Shown here piece by piece: positions 29,523-39,579 of a stretch of DNA of 64,000 nucleotides; the stretch's first letter is position 1; each line of letters starts with the position of its first letter. The position numbers were made by a program, and so were the translations under genes. Below the pieces are notes generated by a model that searched no databases, had not been told where the DNA came from, and saw only the letters and a program-made list of their open reading frames with translations. The stretch is taken from NCBI GenBank assembly GCA_021907015.1, contig CP091064.1:4278001-4342000 (forward strand). Direction: 5' to 3'. This stretch comes from Pectobacterium sp. PL152. GTDB lineage: Bacteria; Pseudomonadota; Gammaproteobacteria; Enterobacterales; Enterobacteriaceae.

Positions 29523-31529
29523 TCAGAACAAATCGACCCGCACGTCCACGCCAACGGTTCGGCCTTCGTTGACCTGTGCGTAGCCCGATGTGTCGCTCAT
29601 GAAGCCAAAGGTGCGATAGCGGCGGTCGAAGACGTTATCCACATAGCCGGCGATATTCACCCGGTCGGTCGCCTGCCAACTGAGGCGCAGGTCGGTTGTG
29701 GTATAGGTGCCCTGACGCAGCGCGTTGTCGCCGTCGAAGTAGTGCGGCCCTACCACGTTGAAGGCCAGACGTGGCATTAACGCGCCGAACGAGGTATCAA
29801 TCAATCCGTTCAGGCTGGTGCCGGCACCGTAGCGCGGGACGAAGGGGACGCGTTTATCCTGATAGCTCTCACTGTCACCGGTAAATTCAGAACGGACATA
29901 AGTACCGTTGATATCCCAGGACCAGTTGGGAACGAATTGCCACTTCAGCATCATCTCTACGCCGCTGGCGTCGGCGCGGCCTGCATTGCTGAGTGTTTGC
30001 ATACCGACCGGGCCGGAATACAGCTGCATATCACGCGTATGGGTGTGGAAGACCGCGCCCTGAAGTTGCACATCGCCACTCTGATAGCGCGAGCCGATTT
30101 CATAGTTAATCGATTTCTCCGCACTATACGGAATAGCCTGCGTGCCAGCAGCAGGCGAATAGTTAAAGCCGGTTGGCTTGTAGCCCTGCGCGACGCGGGT
30201 ATAGACACGCCAGTCATTATTCAGCAGGTAGCTGGCGGAGAGCTGTCCCAGTACCTGATCGTCATCGACGCTATTGCTGTCGCCCACGTTCATGCCGGAG
30301 AACTGCTGGCGGTAACGGGTTTCGGCTTTATCGTGCGATACGCGCAGCCCGCCGCCCAGATCGATACGGTCGGTCAGGTGCCAGGTCAGATCGCTGTAGG
30401 CGGCTAACGTCTCCGTTGACGTATTGGCATTGCTTTTCATAAACGGAGAACCTGTCTGAATGTAGGTCAGATCGAGTTTCTGACGCGTGTTCTGTCGGTA
30501 AAGGCCGAACACCATATCTACCGTGCGGCCTGCGCCGTGTCGCCGCACGCAGTTCCTGCACGTCCTGATTCCAGCGCTCCGGCATGTCGGCAATCAGCGT
30601 ACCGTTCGGGAAGGTGCGGTCATAATTCTGCTGCTGCCATGCGCCGATCAGGCTGAAGATCCAGTTGTCGGTAGTGTATTTTCCGCTTAGTGACTGGCTG
30701 TGCGTGCAGCGGCGCAGTTTAGGATCGGGTGCGCCCGCGGCGATCTCCAGCGTCCGGTTTTCGCATCGCCAAACGGCAGATAGGTATCCTGTGTGGCGCG
30801 CGTGCAGTCTTCCGTTAGTGCCAGACTGGTTTCCCACGGTTGGCCTTCGGGAGCCAGTCGCAGCCGAAGATTTCCGACGCTGGATTTTGTCCCTCCGAGG
30901 TTGTCGCTACCCGTCGCGGGGTTGGTCATCGCGCCTGAATCGACCTGGCGCAGCAGCGTGACACTGCCGTACAGCAGGCCATCCTGAATGGGGCCGCTGA
31001 GGTTGATTTTGCCGTGATAGCCGTCGCGGCTGGCGACGCCGCCTTCTACATAGCCGCGCGGCGTGCTGTCCGGCTGCTGGGTCACGATGTTGATAATGCC
31101 GCCCTGTGCGCTTTTACCGTACAGCGTTCCCTGCGGGCCTCGCAGCATTTCAATGCTTTCTACATCGGAGAGTGTCTGCACGGTGTTGGTGGCGAGCTGC
31201 GGTACGCCGTCCACGTAGACTGTCACTGCCGGGCTGTAGAAATCCTGTGCGGAAGACACGCCGCGCAGTGAGATCGAGGGGAACAGCAGGCTGCCGTTAT
31301 TACCGAGGTTCAGGCCGGGCATCACGCGGGTCAGCTTGTCGGTGCTGGTGACACCTGCATCTTTCAGTTCCGGTGCCGTGACGACGGTGGAAGAGACGTT
31401 GTTGGCCGAGGCGGAATAGGGCGACTGTTTGCTGGCGGAGACAACAAGCGTATCGTCCTGAGCGGCAAAGGCGCAGGAAGAGAGAAACACGCTGGTTAAG
31501 GCAAGCGGATAAAGACGCATTATTTTCAT
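29523..31529 (-). CDS. fyuA: FyuA/Psn-type yersiniabactin receptor (two apparent frameshifts)
   Basis: The N-terminus MRLYPLALTSVFLSSCAFAA is a signal peptide. The TonB box and plug are TLVVSASKQSPYSASANNV, PGLNLGNNGSLLFPSISLRG, GPQGTLYGKSAQGGIINIVT and LSGPIQDGLLYGSVTLLRQV, nearly the same as Yersinia FyuA from memory. One A is missing near 30770 and one G near 30548; correction gives continuous barrel sequence (LSGKYTTDNWIFSLIGAWQQ, then RTVDMVFGLYRQNTR) to the C-terminal NEGRTVGVDVRVDLF. The total is about 669 aa (FyuA 673). It imports ferric yersiniabactin-like siderophores. A Fur-like box and a YbtA-type operator lie upstream. Confidence 0.92.
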
Positions 31530-31642
31530 TATGAAATCCCTGAAAAACTAAAATCGATGTCAAAGGCAACGGTTTCATCACGATGCGCGTTATTGCGGTA
31601 CGAAACGGTACGAAAAGCGCGTAAGACAGAGAATGATGAAAG

Positions 31643-31661
31643 TTAAATGATAATCGTTTGC
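31643..31661 (-). promoter_or_regulatory. Fur box upstream of the FyuA-type gene
   Basis: TTAAATGATAATCGTTTGC matches 13 of 19 consensus positions with an intact ATGATAATC core. It lies about 115 bp before the receptor start. Confidence 0.65.
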
Positions 31662-31671
31662 ATTTTTTGAT

Positions 31672-31705
31672 CTACCCGTATCGGGTCTATTTCAACCCGA
31701 ATACA
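31672..31705 (+). promoter_or_regulatory. YbtA-type operator, copy A (before the FyuA-type gene)
   Basis: Two direct repeats, CTACCCGTATCGGGTCTATT and TTCAACCCGAATAC, have their ACCCG cores exactly 21 bp apart. The same arrangement occurs at 33455-33488 and, on the other strand, at 34590-34623. All three have the same orientation relative to the gene they precede. This is as expected for an AraC-family dimer binding on one face of the helix. Confidence 0.68.
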
Positions 31706-31734
31706 GTAGGCTGCCTGCCCGTTTTTCCGTTTTG

Positions 31735-32982
31735 TTAATCCCGTCCTTGCTGGCTTATGATTGCTGGTGCAGCACCGTCAGAAAACACGCGGGAAAGCCG
31801 CACAGATAGCTGTTTGGCGGGCCACAGGCTGGCGACGGCGAAGCAGGCCAGCACGCCCAGCGTGGTCTGGTAGTTCGTGTGATGTGCTAACTGGAGCGCG
31901 GTAATCGACACGATCATGGCGACAGCGGCATCGGTAGATTGGAACAGCGCATAGTCGGATGCAGGCTGATGCGGTCTGACTACTCCCATCAGGACGTTGT
32001 ATAGCGTGACAAACCCGACGGCGGCGGCCAGATTGACCACGCCAAAGAGCACGATCCACATGTTCAGCGCAAACAGCGGATAGCCGACGGCTAGCGCGAT
32101 AGCGAGTAGCGCGTGCGTGACCATCACGGGTAACAGGCAGCGCAGTGCGCCCATACGGCGAATCAGGACGTTGGCGAGCACAATTCCTACGCCGCTCACG
32201 GCAGTGCTGTACACGGTCATGACGATGCCCAGTTGGCTCAGGCTAAGCTGTCTGTCGATCAGCATGACGGTCTGTAGCGCCATCATGCCGCGCATCGCCA
32301 GATAGAAAATGGCTGTGAAGGCTAATACCGGCCAGAGTGCTTTAAACGTCAGACGATTTAGTGTTGGGCGTGCGGCTTGCTGAGTCTGATGATGCTGAAT
32401 TTGGGGTTGTCGGGTATAGCGCAACGGCAGGATGAGCATCAGCAGCGACAGTCCTGCCAGCGCGAAGAAGCCACCTCGCCATCCCGCCTGTTCTGCAATG
32501 CTCAGGAACGCATACGAACCAAACAGAATGCCCAGATAGCTGCCGCCGACCTGTGCGGTATTCGCCAGCGCGCGGCTGGCGGCGCTGGTGGTACAAATCG
32601 TGATGCCATCGGCATAGATATCGTGGCTGGCGGAAAGCAGCGCCAATAACATCAGCGCGATGACGATAGTCAGGACCGAGTGCTCCGGTGAAATCATGCC
32701 AATCCCGACCAGCATCGCCGCCATCGCGATCTGGAGCAGCGCCAGACTGCCTAAATAGGGATTACCGCGCAGAGGAAGCGCGTGACGCTCGCCCCACGGC
32801 GCCCAGAGGCATTTGGCAATCCACGGCAGAAAGGTCAGCGACAGCCAGCTTAGCTGCGCTAGATCCAACCCGGCGTGGCGAAAATAGCCCGTCACGCCTT
32901 GCATAATGAGCGCGGTGATCATGCCCTGATGAAGATAGAAACACCAATAGGGAAGGTAGCGTGTCATCGAGCTGTCTGTCAT
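31735..32982 (-). CDS. ybtX: YbtX-like MFS transporter (RhtX/FptX siderophore family)
   Basis: 415 residues, about 12 membrane helices, frame intact. The start YLPYWCFYLHQGMITALIMQ and LSLTFLPWIAKCLWAPWGER are typical of the RhtX/FptX/YbtX group, which helps move siderophores across the inner membrane. In Yersinia pestis YbtX is not needed for iron uptake but contributes to yersiniabactin-dependent zinc acquisition. Its ATG overlaps the stop of the small upstream gene (ATGA), so the two are coupled. A Fur box and operator copy B lie before the pair. Confidence 0.85.
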   Translation of the reverse strand: MTDSSMTRYLPYWCFYLHQGMITALIMQGVTGYFRHAGLDLAQLSWLSLTFLPWIAKCLWAPWGERHALPLRGNPYLGSLALLQIAMAAMLVGIGMISPEHSVLTIVIALMLLALLSASHDIYADGITICTTSAASRALANTAQVGGSYLGILFGSYAFLSIAEQAGWRGGFFALAGLSLLMLILPLRYTRQPQIQHHQTQQAARPTLNRLTFKALWPVLAFTAIFYLAMRGMMALQTVMLIDRQLSLSQLGIVMTVYSTAVSGVGIVLANVLIRRMGALRCLLPVMVTHALLAIALAVGYPLFALNMWIVLFGVVNLAAAVGFVTLYNVLMGVVRPHQPASDYALFQSTDAAVAMIVSITALQLAHHTNYQTTLGVLACFAVASLWPAKQLSVRLSRVFSDGAAPAIISQQGRD

Positions 32983-33400
32983 GGTTTGTCGCTATCCAGC
33001 AGCGTTAGCGCCAGCGCCTGTGCTTCAAGCGAGGTGGCAACGACAAAATAGGCATACGGTGCCTGCCCGGACTGCGCCCAGTTCTCCGCCCATTCCACGT
33101 ATTTTTGCCTTTTGGCCTCGTCGCTTTCGATACGAATGGCACCTGCGCAGTATTGCTGTTGCAGGCTGGTGTTATCGCGCGTCCACTGGAGGTAAGCATT
33201 CATAAAGACGGGGAACGATGGGGCAGATCGGCACCGGTCATGCAGAGTACAAAGCGTTCTTGTGCGGCATACAGTTGAGCGATCTGCGCCATATAGTTAG
33301 CGGATTCCTCGTCGGGCACCTGTTCCGGCATGTGTAAGAACACCACCGGCCAGGCGTGTGTATCAAGGAAAGGGTGTGGTGTTGCAATAGAATCGGGCAT
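32979..33400 (-). CDS. small protein of unknown function coupled to ybtX (one apparent frameshift)
   Basis: ATG 33400 follows CAGGAGAAACCGTC. The first part reads MPDSIATPHPFLDTHAWPVV, FLHMPEQVPDEESANYMAQI and AQLYAAQERFVLCMTGADLP; with one C restored near 33217 it continues PSFPVFMNAYLQWTRDNTSL and QQYCAGAIRIESDEAKRQKY to LLDSDKP, about 141 aa. There is no signal peptide and no membrane helix, so it is probably cytoplasmic. Its stop overlaps the ybtX start by 4 nt. I do not recognise the family. The coupling to ybtX and the operator upstream tie it to siderophore use; its activity is unknown. Confidence 0.7.
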
Positions 33401-33425
33401 GACGGTTTCTCCTGCTTATCATGGA

Positions 33426-33444
33426 GAAAATGATAATCATTCGC
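33426..33444 (-). promoter_or_regulatory. Fur box before the small gene-ybtX pair
   Basis: GAAAATGATAATCATTCGC matches 16 of 19 Fur consensus positions, the best Fur site in the window. It lies about 26 bp before the start at 33400. Confidence 0.78.
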
Positions 33445-33454
33445 TGTTGTGGCG

Positions 33455-33488
33455 CTACCCGAATCCGGTCTATTTGTACCCGTATCGG
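33455..33488 (+). promoter_or_regulatory. YbtA-type operator, copy B (before the small gene-ybtX pair)
   Basis: CTACCCGAATCCGGTCTATT then TGTACCCGTATCGG: two direct repeats with ACCCG cores 21 bp apart, matching copies A and C. Confidence 0.68.
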
Positions 33489-33513
33489 GATGAACGGTGA
33501 GGTTGGTTTTCTG

Positions 33514-34482
33514 CTAAATGTTCAGGCGCTTGAAAGCGGAAGGCGTAACGCCGAACTGCTTTTGAAAGGCGGCGCTAAAGTGGCTGGCGTTGGCATAGCC
33601 CAGATCGGTGGCAACCACCATGACGGGCGCGCCCGTTACGAACAGCCGACGGCGCGCTTCCTGCATGCGTTCGGCCTGAAATAGCCCATAGATACTGTTA
33701 TTGAAGAGCTGGCGGAACCCGCGTTTTAGCTTGAGTACGCTTAATCCGGTTTCTCTGGAGAGCATGGCGATAGTGGGGGCCTGTGACAGATCCGCCAGCA
33801 ACAGATCTTTGGCACGCAGTAGCTTTTGGCGATCGGCCAGGCTGAGCGTGTCCTGCTGGGGAACCGCGTCGGCATGTCCGGCGACGGCGAGACTCACTAG
33901 AATCATGCTTTGCCCCAGCAGCCACAGCGGCGCATGGCGGTTTTCACCGGCCTGCTGCGGGTGCGTCAGGCTGGACAGCGCATGGCTTAATACCTGAGCG
34001 GTTGCCCGCATTTCGGCATTGCAGTCGCAGTGGGTGCAGAGTCGGCCGGAATCCAACTGTTGTTGCAGGTTACCGGTGAGATCCGGCACCCAGTTAGCCA
34101 GTAGTTCAGGGCTCAGCGACACGGTGACGCTTTCAAACCGTCCGGCATAGGACGAGGTGCCCTGACAGTCCGGGGTGTAGCTAATGCAGCCCGAATCTTG
34201 CTTCAGCACGTGCTCTCGTCCCCGATCGCCTTTCAGTGCAAATTGCGAATCTCCCTGCAACGAACAGGAAAAATTGACGCGTCCCCAGTCGTCGTGCAAA
34301 TGCATGGTTGTCGGCTGCCGGAACTGCCCACGCCACACCAGAATATCCAGCCCTTCCTGAAGCGTCGCGCGCAGCAGGCTACAGTCCGCACCGGTATCCG
34401 GCCGTACGACGTGCAGCTCCGCGATCAAATTCGAAATGGTGACTTCAGGCTCGCTGGTGGCTTTCAGTGGGGAGGCGTTCAA
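33514..34482 (-). CDS. ybtA: YbtA-like AraC-family regulator
   Basis: 322 residues. The C-terminal AraC domain carries APTIAMLSRETGLSVLKLKR and a second helix-turn-helix VMVVATDLGYANASHFSAAF, ending KQFGVTPSAFKRLNI. The N-terminal part (DILVWRGQFRQPTTMHLHDD) is the sensor. PchR/YbtA regulators bind the ferric siderophore and switch on receptor and transport genes. It sits between the ybtX pair and the divergent ybtPQ genes, and all three target units carry the same 21-bp-spaced repeats. The frame is intact. The assignment as YbtA rests on family and position. Confidence 0.85.
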   Translation of the reverse strand: MNASPLKATSEPEVTISNLIAELHVVRPDTGADCSLLRATLQEGLDILVWRGQFRQPTTMHLHDDWGRVNFSCSLQGDSQFALKGDRGREHVLKQDSGCISYTPDCQGTSSYAGRFESVTVSLSPELLANWVPDLTGNLQQQLDSGRLCTHCDCNAEMRATAQVLSHALSSLTHPQQAGENRHAPLWLLGQSMILVSLAVAGHADAVPQQDTLSLADRQKLLRAKDLLLADLSQAPTIAMLSRETGLSVLKLKRGFRQLFNNSIYGLFQAERMQEARRRLFVTGAPVMVVATDLGYANASHFSAAFQKQFGVTPSAFKRLNI

Positions 34483-34589
34483 TGGGCAGGCTCCTGAAGA
34501 TACGGGTTGCTGTCGTCGGACGATCCGGCCATTGGGCGGTCCGAACCTTGAACAATCATAGCAACGCGGTTGATGGCGGTAATCCCATA

Positions 34590-34623
34590 CCGATTCGGGT
34601 AGAAATCGGCTCGAATCGGGTAG
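34590..34623 (-). promoter_or_regulatory. YbtA-type operator, copy C (between ybtA and ybtP)
   Basis: On the minus strand: CTACCCGATTCGAGCCGATT then TCTACCCGAATCGG, with ACCCG cores 21 bp apart. It lies about 110 bp before both the regulator and the ybtP starts and could serve either. A weaker Fur-like match (TTGAGAATAGTTATTATTC) follows at about 34633-34651. Confidence 0.65.
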
Positions 34624-34730
34624 ATACGCAATTGAGAATAGTTATTATTCCTGACTTTATTGCCGCCGTCGAGTTGATTTGCTTGTGTTCCGGGTAAGCG
34701 GCTGTGCGGGAAGGAGAAAAGAGAAAAACT

Positions 34731-36568
34731 ATGCCACATTCCGCTGTTGAGGACGGTTCATCCGCTGCCATGCCGCATCCTGCGCCACAGAACCGTGCCT
34801 GGCACATTATGTACCCCGTAAGAGGGCAAGTTCGTCTGGCGATGTGCCTGTCGGGGCTGTCGGTTCTGGCTGGCATCGCATTTCTGCTTTTTCTGACGTG
34901 GAGTATCCGGCTGCTCATTTTACACCCCGCGTCATGGCCGCTGTTGACGATGGTCGGAGCGGTGCTGTGCCTGAGTGCCAGCTATCTGCTGCGTCTGCTG
35001 GCTTTTAATCAGTCTCACTATGCTGCGTTTCGGCTGGAAAATCAGATTCGCAGCGCGCTGGCGGAACAGTTGGCGCGGATCCCGCTGGGCGAGGTGCAGC
35101 GCCTGGGCACTGGTTCGCTGGCGAAAATCGTGCAGGACGATGTAAAAGCACTCCACCTGTTTGTGGCGGACAGCACGCCGCTCTATGCGCGTGCTTTTGT
35201 GGCGCCGCTGTGTACGGGGGTATTGTTGTTCTGGCTGGACTGGCGCTTAGCGCTGGCGGCATTGCTGGTGCTGGTTGCCGGAGCTGTGGTGCTGAGGCTG
35301 GCGATGCGCAATGCCGGTGAGATGAACCAGCGCTACAACCAGGCGCGGGAAGCGGTCAGTACCGCCGTGATCGAATTTGTGCAGGCGATGCCGGTGGTGC
35401 GCACCTTCGATACCGGCGCGTCAACGTTTGGGCGCTACCAGCAGGCGCTGGAACACTATCTGGATGTGCTCACGTGCTGGTATCAGCAGGCGGGGTTCTC
35501 GGCGCGTTTCTCTTTCGCCGTGCTTAATCCACTGCCAACGCTGCTGGTACTGGGCTGGGTGGCCTACGGTTTCTATCATTCTGGCGATCTTGATTTCAGC
35601 CTGTGGGTCGCAGTGCTGCTGCTCGGTAATGGCATGGCGGAGGCCGTTATGCCGATGATGGCGCTGAATCACATGGTAGCGAAAACCCGATTGAGTATCA
35701 GCCGGATTCAGGACGTGCTGGCGCTGTCGCCGCTGCCGGAAGCGGAAAATGGTGTCTTGCCCGCCGATGCCAGCGTGAGTTTTGAGCAGGTGAGTTTCCG
35801 CTACGACCGACATGCGAGCGACTGGGTGCTGGAGGACGTCAGTTTTCAGGTGCCGGCAGGCTCGGTTACGGCGCTGGTGGGGGCGTCTGGCGCGGGTAAA
35901 ACCACCGTAGCACGGCTTATTCCTCGCTTTTGGGATGTGACGGCCGGGCGCATTTTGATTGGCGGCGTCGATATCCGACAGATGCAAACTGCCACGCTTA
36001 TGCAGCAGGTGTCGTTTGTGTTTCAGGAATCATTCCTGTTTGCGGACACCATCGCTAATAACATCCGGCTTGGTTTGCCTGAAAAAGGTATGGACGAGGT
36101 GATTACCGCCGCGACGGCGGCGCAGGCGCACGATTTTATCATGGCGCTACCGGAGGGTTACGACACGCTGGCCGGTGAGCGCGGTCAGTTTCTTTCTGGT
36201 GGACAGCGCCAGCGTATTGCCATTGCACGGGCACTACTGCACAACCGACCGATTCTGGTGCTGGACGAACCGACGGCGTTTGCCGACCCGGAAAACGAGG
36301 CGACACTGCTGGCGGCGCTTGGCGTCCTGATGCGGGGAAAACGGTCATTATGGTGGCGCACCGCCTGTCGACGATCCGCGATGCTGACCAGATCGTGGTC
36401 TTCGATCGCGGTCGGCTGAGCGAGTCGGGTCGCCATGAGGCGCTGTTGGCTGCGCAAGGTCGCTATAGCACGCTGTGGCGGCATTATGAGCAGGCGCAGA
36501 ACTGGGCGCTAGGCAACGCACCGTGCAGCACATCGTCGAGCAACGGACGGTCAGGAGATCGCGCGTGA
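34731..36568 (+). CDS. ybtP: YbtP-like siderophore ABC transporter, exporter-fold half-transporter (one apparent frameshift)
   Basis: The start is ATG 34731 after GAAGGAGAAAAG. An N-terminal six-helix ABC_membrane domain ([20 protein letters not shown], then [11 protein letters not shown]) is followed by the ATPase: Walker [17 protein letters not shown], signature [16 protein letters not shown] and Walker [17 protein letters not shown]. One A is missing near 36342; with it the frame continues [20 protein letters not shown] to 36568, about 613 aa. YbtP/YbtQ are unusual in that an exporter-type fold imports ferric yersiniabactin. The stop overlaps the ybtQ ATG (TGATG). Operator copy C is upstream. 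Confidence 0.88.
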
Positions 36569-38357
36569 TGAACAAAAACCATACCGTCATAACAACGCGG
36601 TTATTTGCATGGTGGCACACGTACCGTCAACTGGAGCGAGTGACGGGGTCGCAAGCCCGCCTGTTCCGTCGATGCTGCCTGAGCCTGCTGGCGGCAGCGA
36701 TGATGCAGGGGCTGGCGCTGGCGTGCCTGTTTCCGCTGCTGTCGGCGTTCACCCATGCGGCTGCTGCCCGTGAGATCGCGATATGGCTGACAGTCATGAC
36801 AATTCTAAGCCTGCTGACGCTGGTACTGCGCTGGTATGGTCAAGGGTTTGAATACCGTGGGCAGCTTGCGGCGGCGACCCATGAACTGCGTATGCGTCTG
36901 GGAGAACAGCTGCGGAGTATGCCGTTGACCACGCTTCAATCCGCGCGGGCGGGGATATTAACGCACTGCTGTTGGGCAGTGTGGATGAGAACCTGAACTA
37001 TATGTTGGCGATAGTAAACCAACTGCTACTGGCTATCGTGACGCCCGTCGTGATAGCGCTCGTCATGCTGGTGGTCGAGTGGCAGTTAGGCCTAAGCTTG
37101 CTACTGCTTTTTCCCGTCATCGCGCTGCTGTATCGCTGGAGGCGACCTGCATTTGCGCACACGATGCAGGCGCTAGCGGAGGCTAACCAGCAAACCAGCG
37201 CCGATATTGTGGAATATGTGCAGGGGCTTGCCGTCCTGAGAACCAGCTGTCAGCAGGCTGAGCGCACATCAGCGCTGCGTCAGCGTTTTCAGCATCTACA
37301 GCAGGTACAAACGTCGGCTCATCGTCGCGGAGCCAAACCCGGCGCGATGGTCACCAGCGTTGTGGAGTTGGGCCTTCAGGGCGTACTGATTCTGGGTATC
37401 AGCGGCGTTGTCGTGGGGGCGTGGGAGGTGGCCATCGTCGCTGCGATGATGGTGATTACCGTGCGCTTTTCTGAACCGCTGGCGACGTTTGTCAGCTATA
37501 CGGCCGTGCTGGCGCTCATTGAGACGGCGCTGCATCGCATTGACGATCTGCTGGCCATTGAACCGCTGCCCGTGTGTTCGCCGATGGCGGTGCCGACGAC
37601 ATATGCGATTACATTCGAGCAGGTTGGTTTCCGCTATGTGGATGAGGTTGAACCGGTGCTTGATGGGGTGAACATCATACTGCCGGAGAAGGGGATGACG
37701 GCGCTGGTTGGGCCGTCTGGCTCGGGGAAAACGACGATAACGCGACTGCTGATGCGTCATGCGGATCCGCAACGCGGGCGCGTGTGTATCGGCGGCGTGG
37801 ATATTCGCCACATTCCTACGCGTGAATTAAATCGGCTGATTTCCGTGGTGTTTCAGGATGTCTATCTGTTTGATGATTCGGTGCTGGCAAACATTCGCAT
37901 GGCGCGCCCGGAGGCCAGCGACGCAGAGGTTGAACGGGCTGCGGAAGCTGCCCAGTGTCTGGCGTTGATTCAACGGCTGCCGCAGGGATGGCAAACGCGG
38001 CTGGGTGATATCGGTGGCCGATTATCCGGCGGTGAACGGCAGCGTATTTCAATTGCGCGGGCATTATTGAAGGATGCGCCGATAGTGATTCTGGACGAAC
38101 CGACAGCGGCGTTGGATACCGAAAGCGAACTAGCCGTACAGCGGGCGATTGACAGGCTGGTGCAGGACAAGACGGTTATCGTCATTGCCCATCGGCTATC
38201 GACGATTGTGGGGGCACATCGAATTCTGGTTGTGGAGAAGGGCGTTATTTCCCAGCAGGGAACGCACAGCGAATTACTGCGTGCTGAAGGGCGTTATCGC
38301 GCATTGTGGAATGCGCAACAGAAAGGTTCGCACCTCTCCCATAATGCCCATATTTAA
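36568..38357 (+). CDS. ybtQ: YbtQ-like siderophore ABC transporter, exporter-fold half-transporter (one apparent frameshift)
   Basis: The start is ATG 36568 ([20 protein letters not shown]) with CAGGAGATCG upstream. One G is missing in a G run near 36955; corrected, the membrane domain reads LQSARAGDINALLLGSVDEN and continues. The ATPase has Walker A VGPSGSGKTTITRLLM, Q-loop SVVFQDVYLFDDSV, signature RLSGGERQRISIARAL, Walker B IVILDEPTAALDTES and switch IVIAHRLSTIVG. The length is about 597 aa. It would pair with the YbtP-like protein. The next gene downstream (LuxR) converges on it. Confidence 0.88.
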
Positions 38358-38391
38358 GGGGCATGTAGAGGAGGAATAGATTTGCTGGTGG

Positions 38392-39128
38392 TTATAACGG
38401 TTCCGGCTTGATGAGCTGCAATTCTACGCCCAGCCTGATGGCATGTTTAGCATTCAGCACGCCCAGTTTTTTACCACATTGCCAATATGGAATTTCACGG
38501 TGCTGATTTTGATATCCAGAATCAGCGCAATTTCCGGGTAGGTTTTTCCCATGCTGGCCCAGTACAAAATTTCATTTTCACGTTGGGAGAAAATCTCTTT
38601 GTCGCCTTGTTTTCTGCTCTGAGGACTTTGCGTCATCTCTTTGTAAAGCGTGGTGATTTTCTCATGAATGGTAATGAGCAGCATTTGCAGCTTGTCTTTG
38701 TTTTCCTCAACAATACTTTCCATATCCGTTGGCGAGTGCTCTTCAAACATAATCGATAGCGCCGCCAGATTATTATTGTTGTCATGCAACACAAAGGTGT
38801 AGCCATTAACAATATCGTACTCTTTTGACAGATTAAAAATCTTGGAGAACTTCAGCTTAGAGTTAATAACAATGTTGTCTTCCCAAGAGAACGGCGAGAC
38901 TTTATTTATCGCCGTCAAAATAACCGGATCGATATGCTGATAATTATTTTCTTTATAGGTATTAACCCATTCCTGCGGGTAATTTGAGATGATCACAACC
39001 TGAGATGGGTTCTTCTTGTTCATGATCATATAAGCGTATTTCAGGTCGCCATACTGCTTTAACTTTCGGCCGAGATAGCTTTTTATCGTGTTATTGATAA
39101 TTTCATTATCAGAGCAAAATACAGACAT
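38392..39128 (-). CDS. LuxR-type quorum-sensing regulator, ExpR/CarR family (one apparent frameshift)
   Basis: The N-terminal autoinducer-binding domain holds LKYAYMIMNKKNPSQVVIIS, NYQHIDPVILTAINKVSPFS and WEDNIVI with the conserved Trp, Tyr and Asp residues of acyl-homoserine-lactone receptors. The C-terminal LuxR helix-turn-helix is FSQRENEILYWASMGKTYPE, then IALILDIKISTVKFHIGNVV. One A is missing at 38471-38476; corrected, it ends KKLGVLNAKHAIRLGVELQL, the usual family end, for about 245 aa. From memory it is closest to ExpR/CarR of Pectobacterium. No luxI-type synthase is next to it, so it may be the ExpR2/VirR-type solo or a CarR left without carbapenem genes. Confidence 0.88.
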
Positions 39129-39579
39129 GTAACGGCCTCAATAAAAAGCGAGAATGTACCCATGATATAGATGGCGTCATAAAAGTATAGTGCTGACCTA
39201 TACCTAAGTCTAACTACTGTTACTCCATGATATCACTTATAATTTTTTCATGAACAGGGCAATTTATAAAAAAATTTAAGAAAGTAAATTTTAAAAAATT
39301 GTTACAAATTGATTTGCCAACCCAGGGAATTACCCGTAATTTTGCTCCTGTTCTGTCTACTGAATTTAGGGTGTGTGGTGTTAAACCACGCGCCCTAAAA
39401 ACAGCTCTCCCGTCATGCGGAGCTGGATAGTAAATAATCCGTTTTCGCTTATCAACCCCCATTGTCTCTTGCTGTTCATCGTCGAGCCTGTGTTGCCTTT
39501 CTCTCCGTTTTTGTTGGCGGTAATATTGCCTTGTATAAAGAGGCGATGATAGGGCTAATGTTTTGATAATATTGCTATA
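39129..39579. other. gene-free AT-rich interval upstream of the LuxR gene
   Basis: About 450 bp between the LuxR start and the DUF3313 gene. No ORF has a credible start and coding character. It is AT-rich and probably holds the LuxR promoter. I could not identify a convincing lux box. Confidence 0.45.

Noticed and set aside
29523-38357. complete yersiniabactin high-pathogenicity island
   Set aside because: No integrase, tRNA-Asn attachment site or irp/ybt synthesis genes are present; only uptake and regulatory genes are seen.
38392-39128. LuxR gene as ExpR1 of an ExpI/ExpR pair
   Set aside because: The synthase should overlap it convergently, but the ybtQ homologue occupies that place.
39220-39462. 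80-aa open frame on the minus strand upstream of the LuxR gene
   Set aside because: Lies in the AT-rich non-coding interval, with no ribosome binding site and no recognisable motif.
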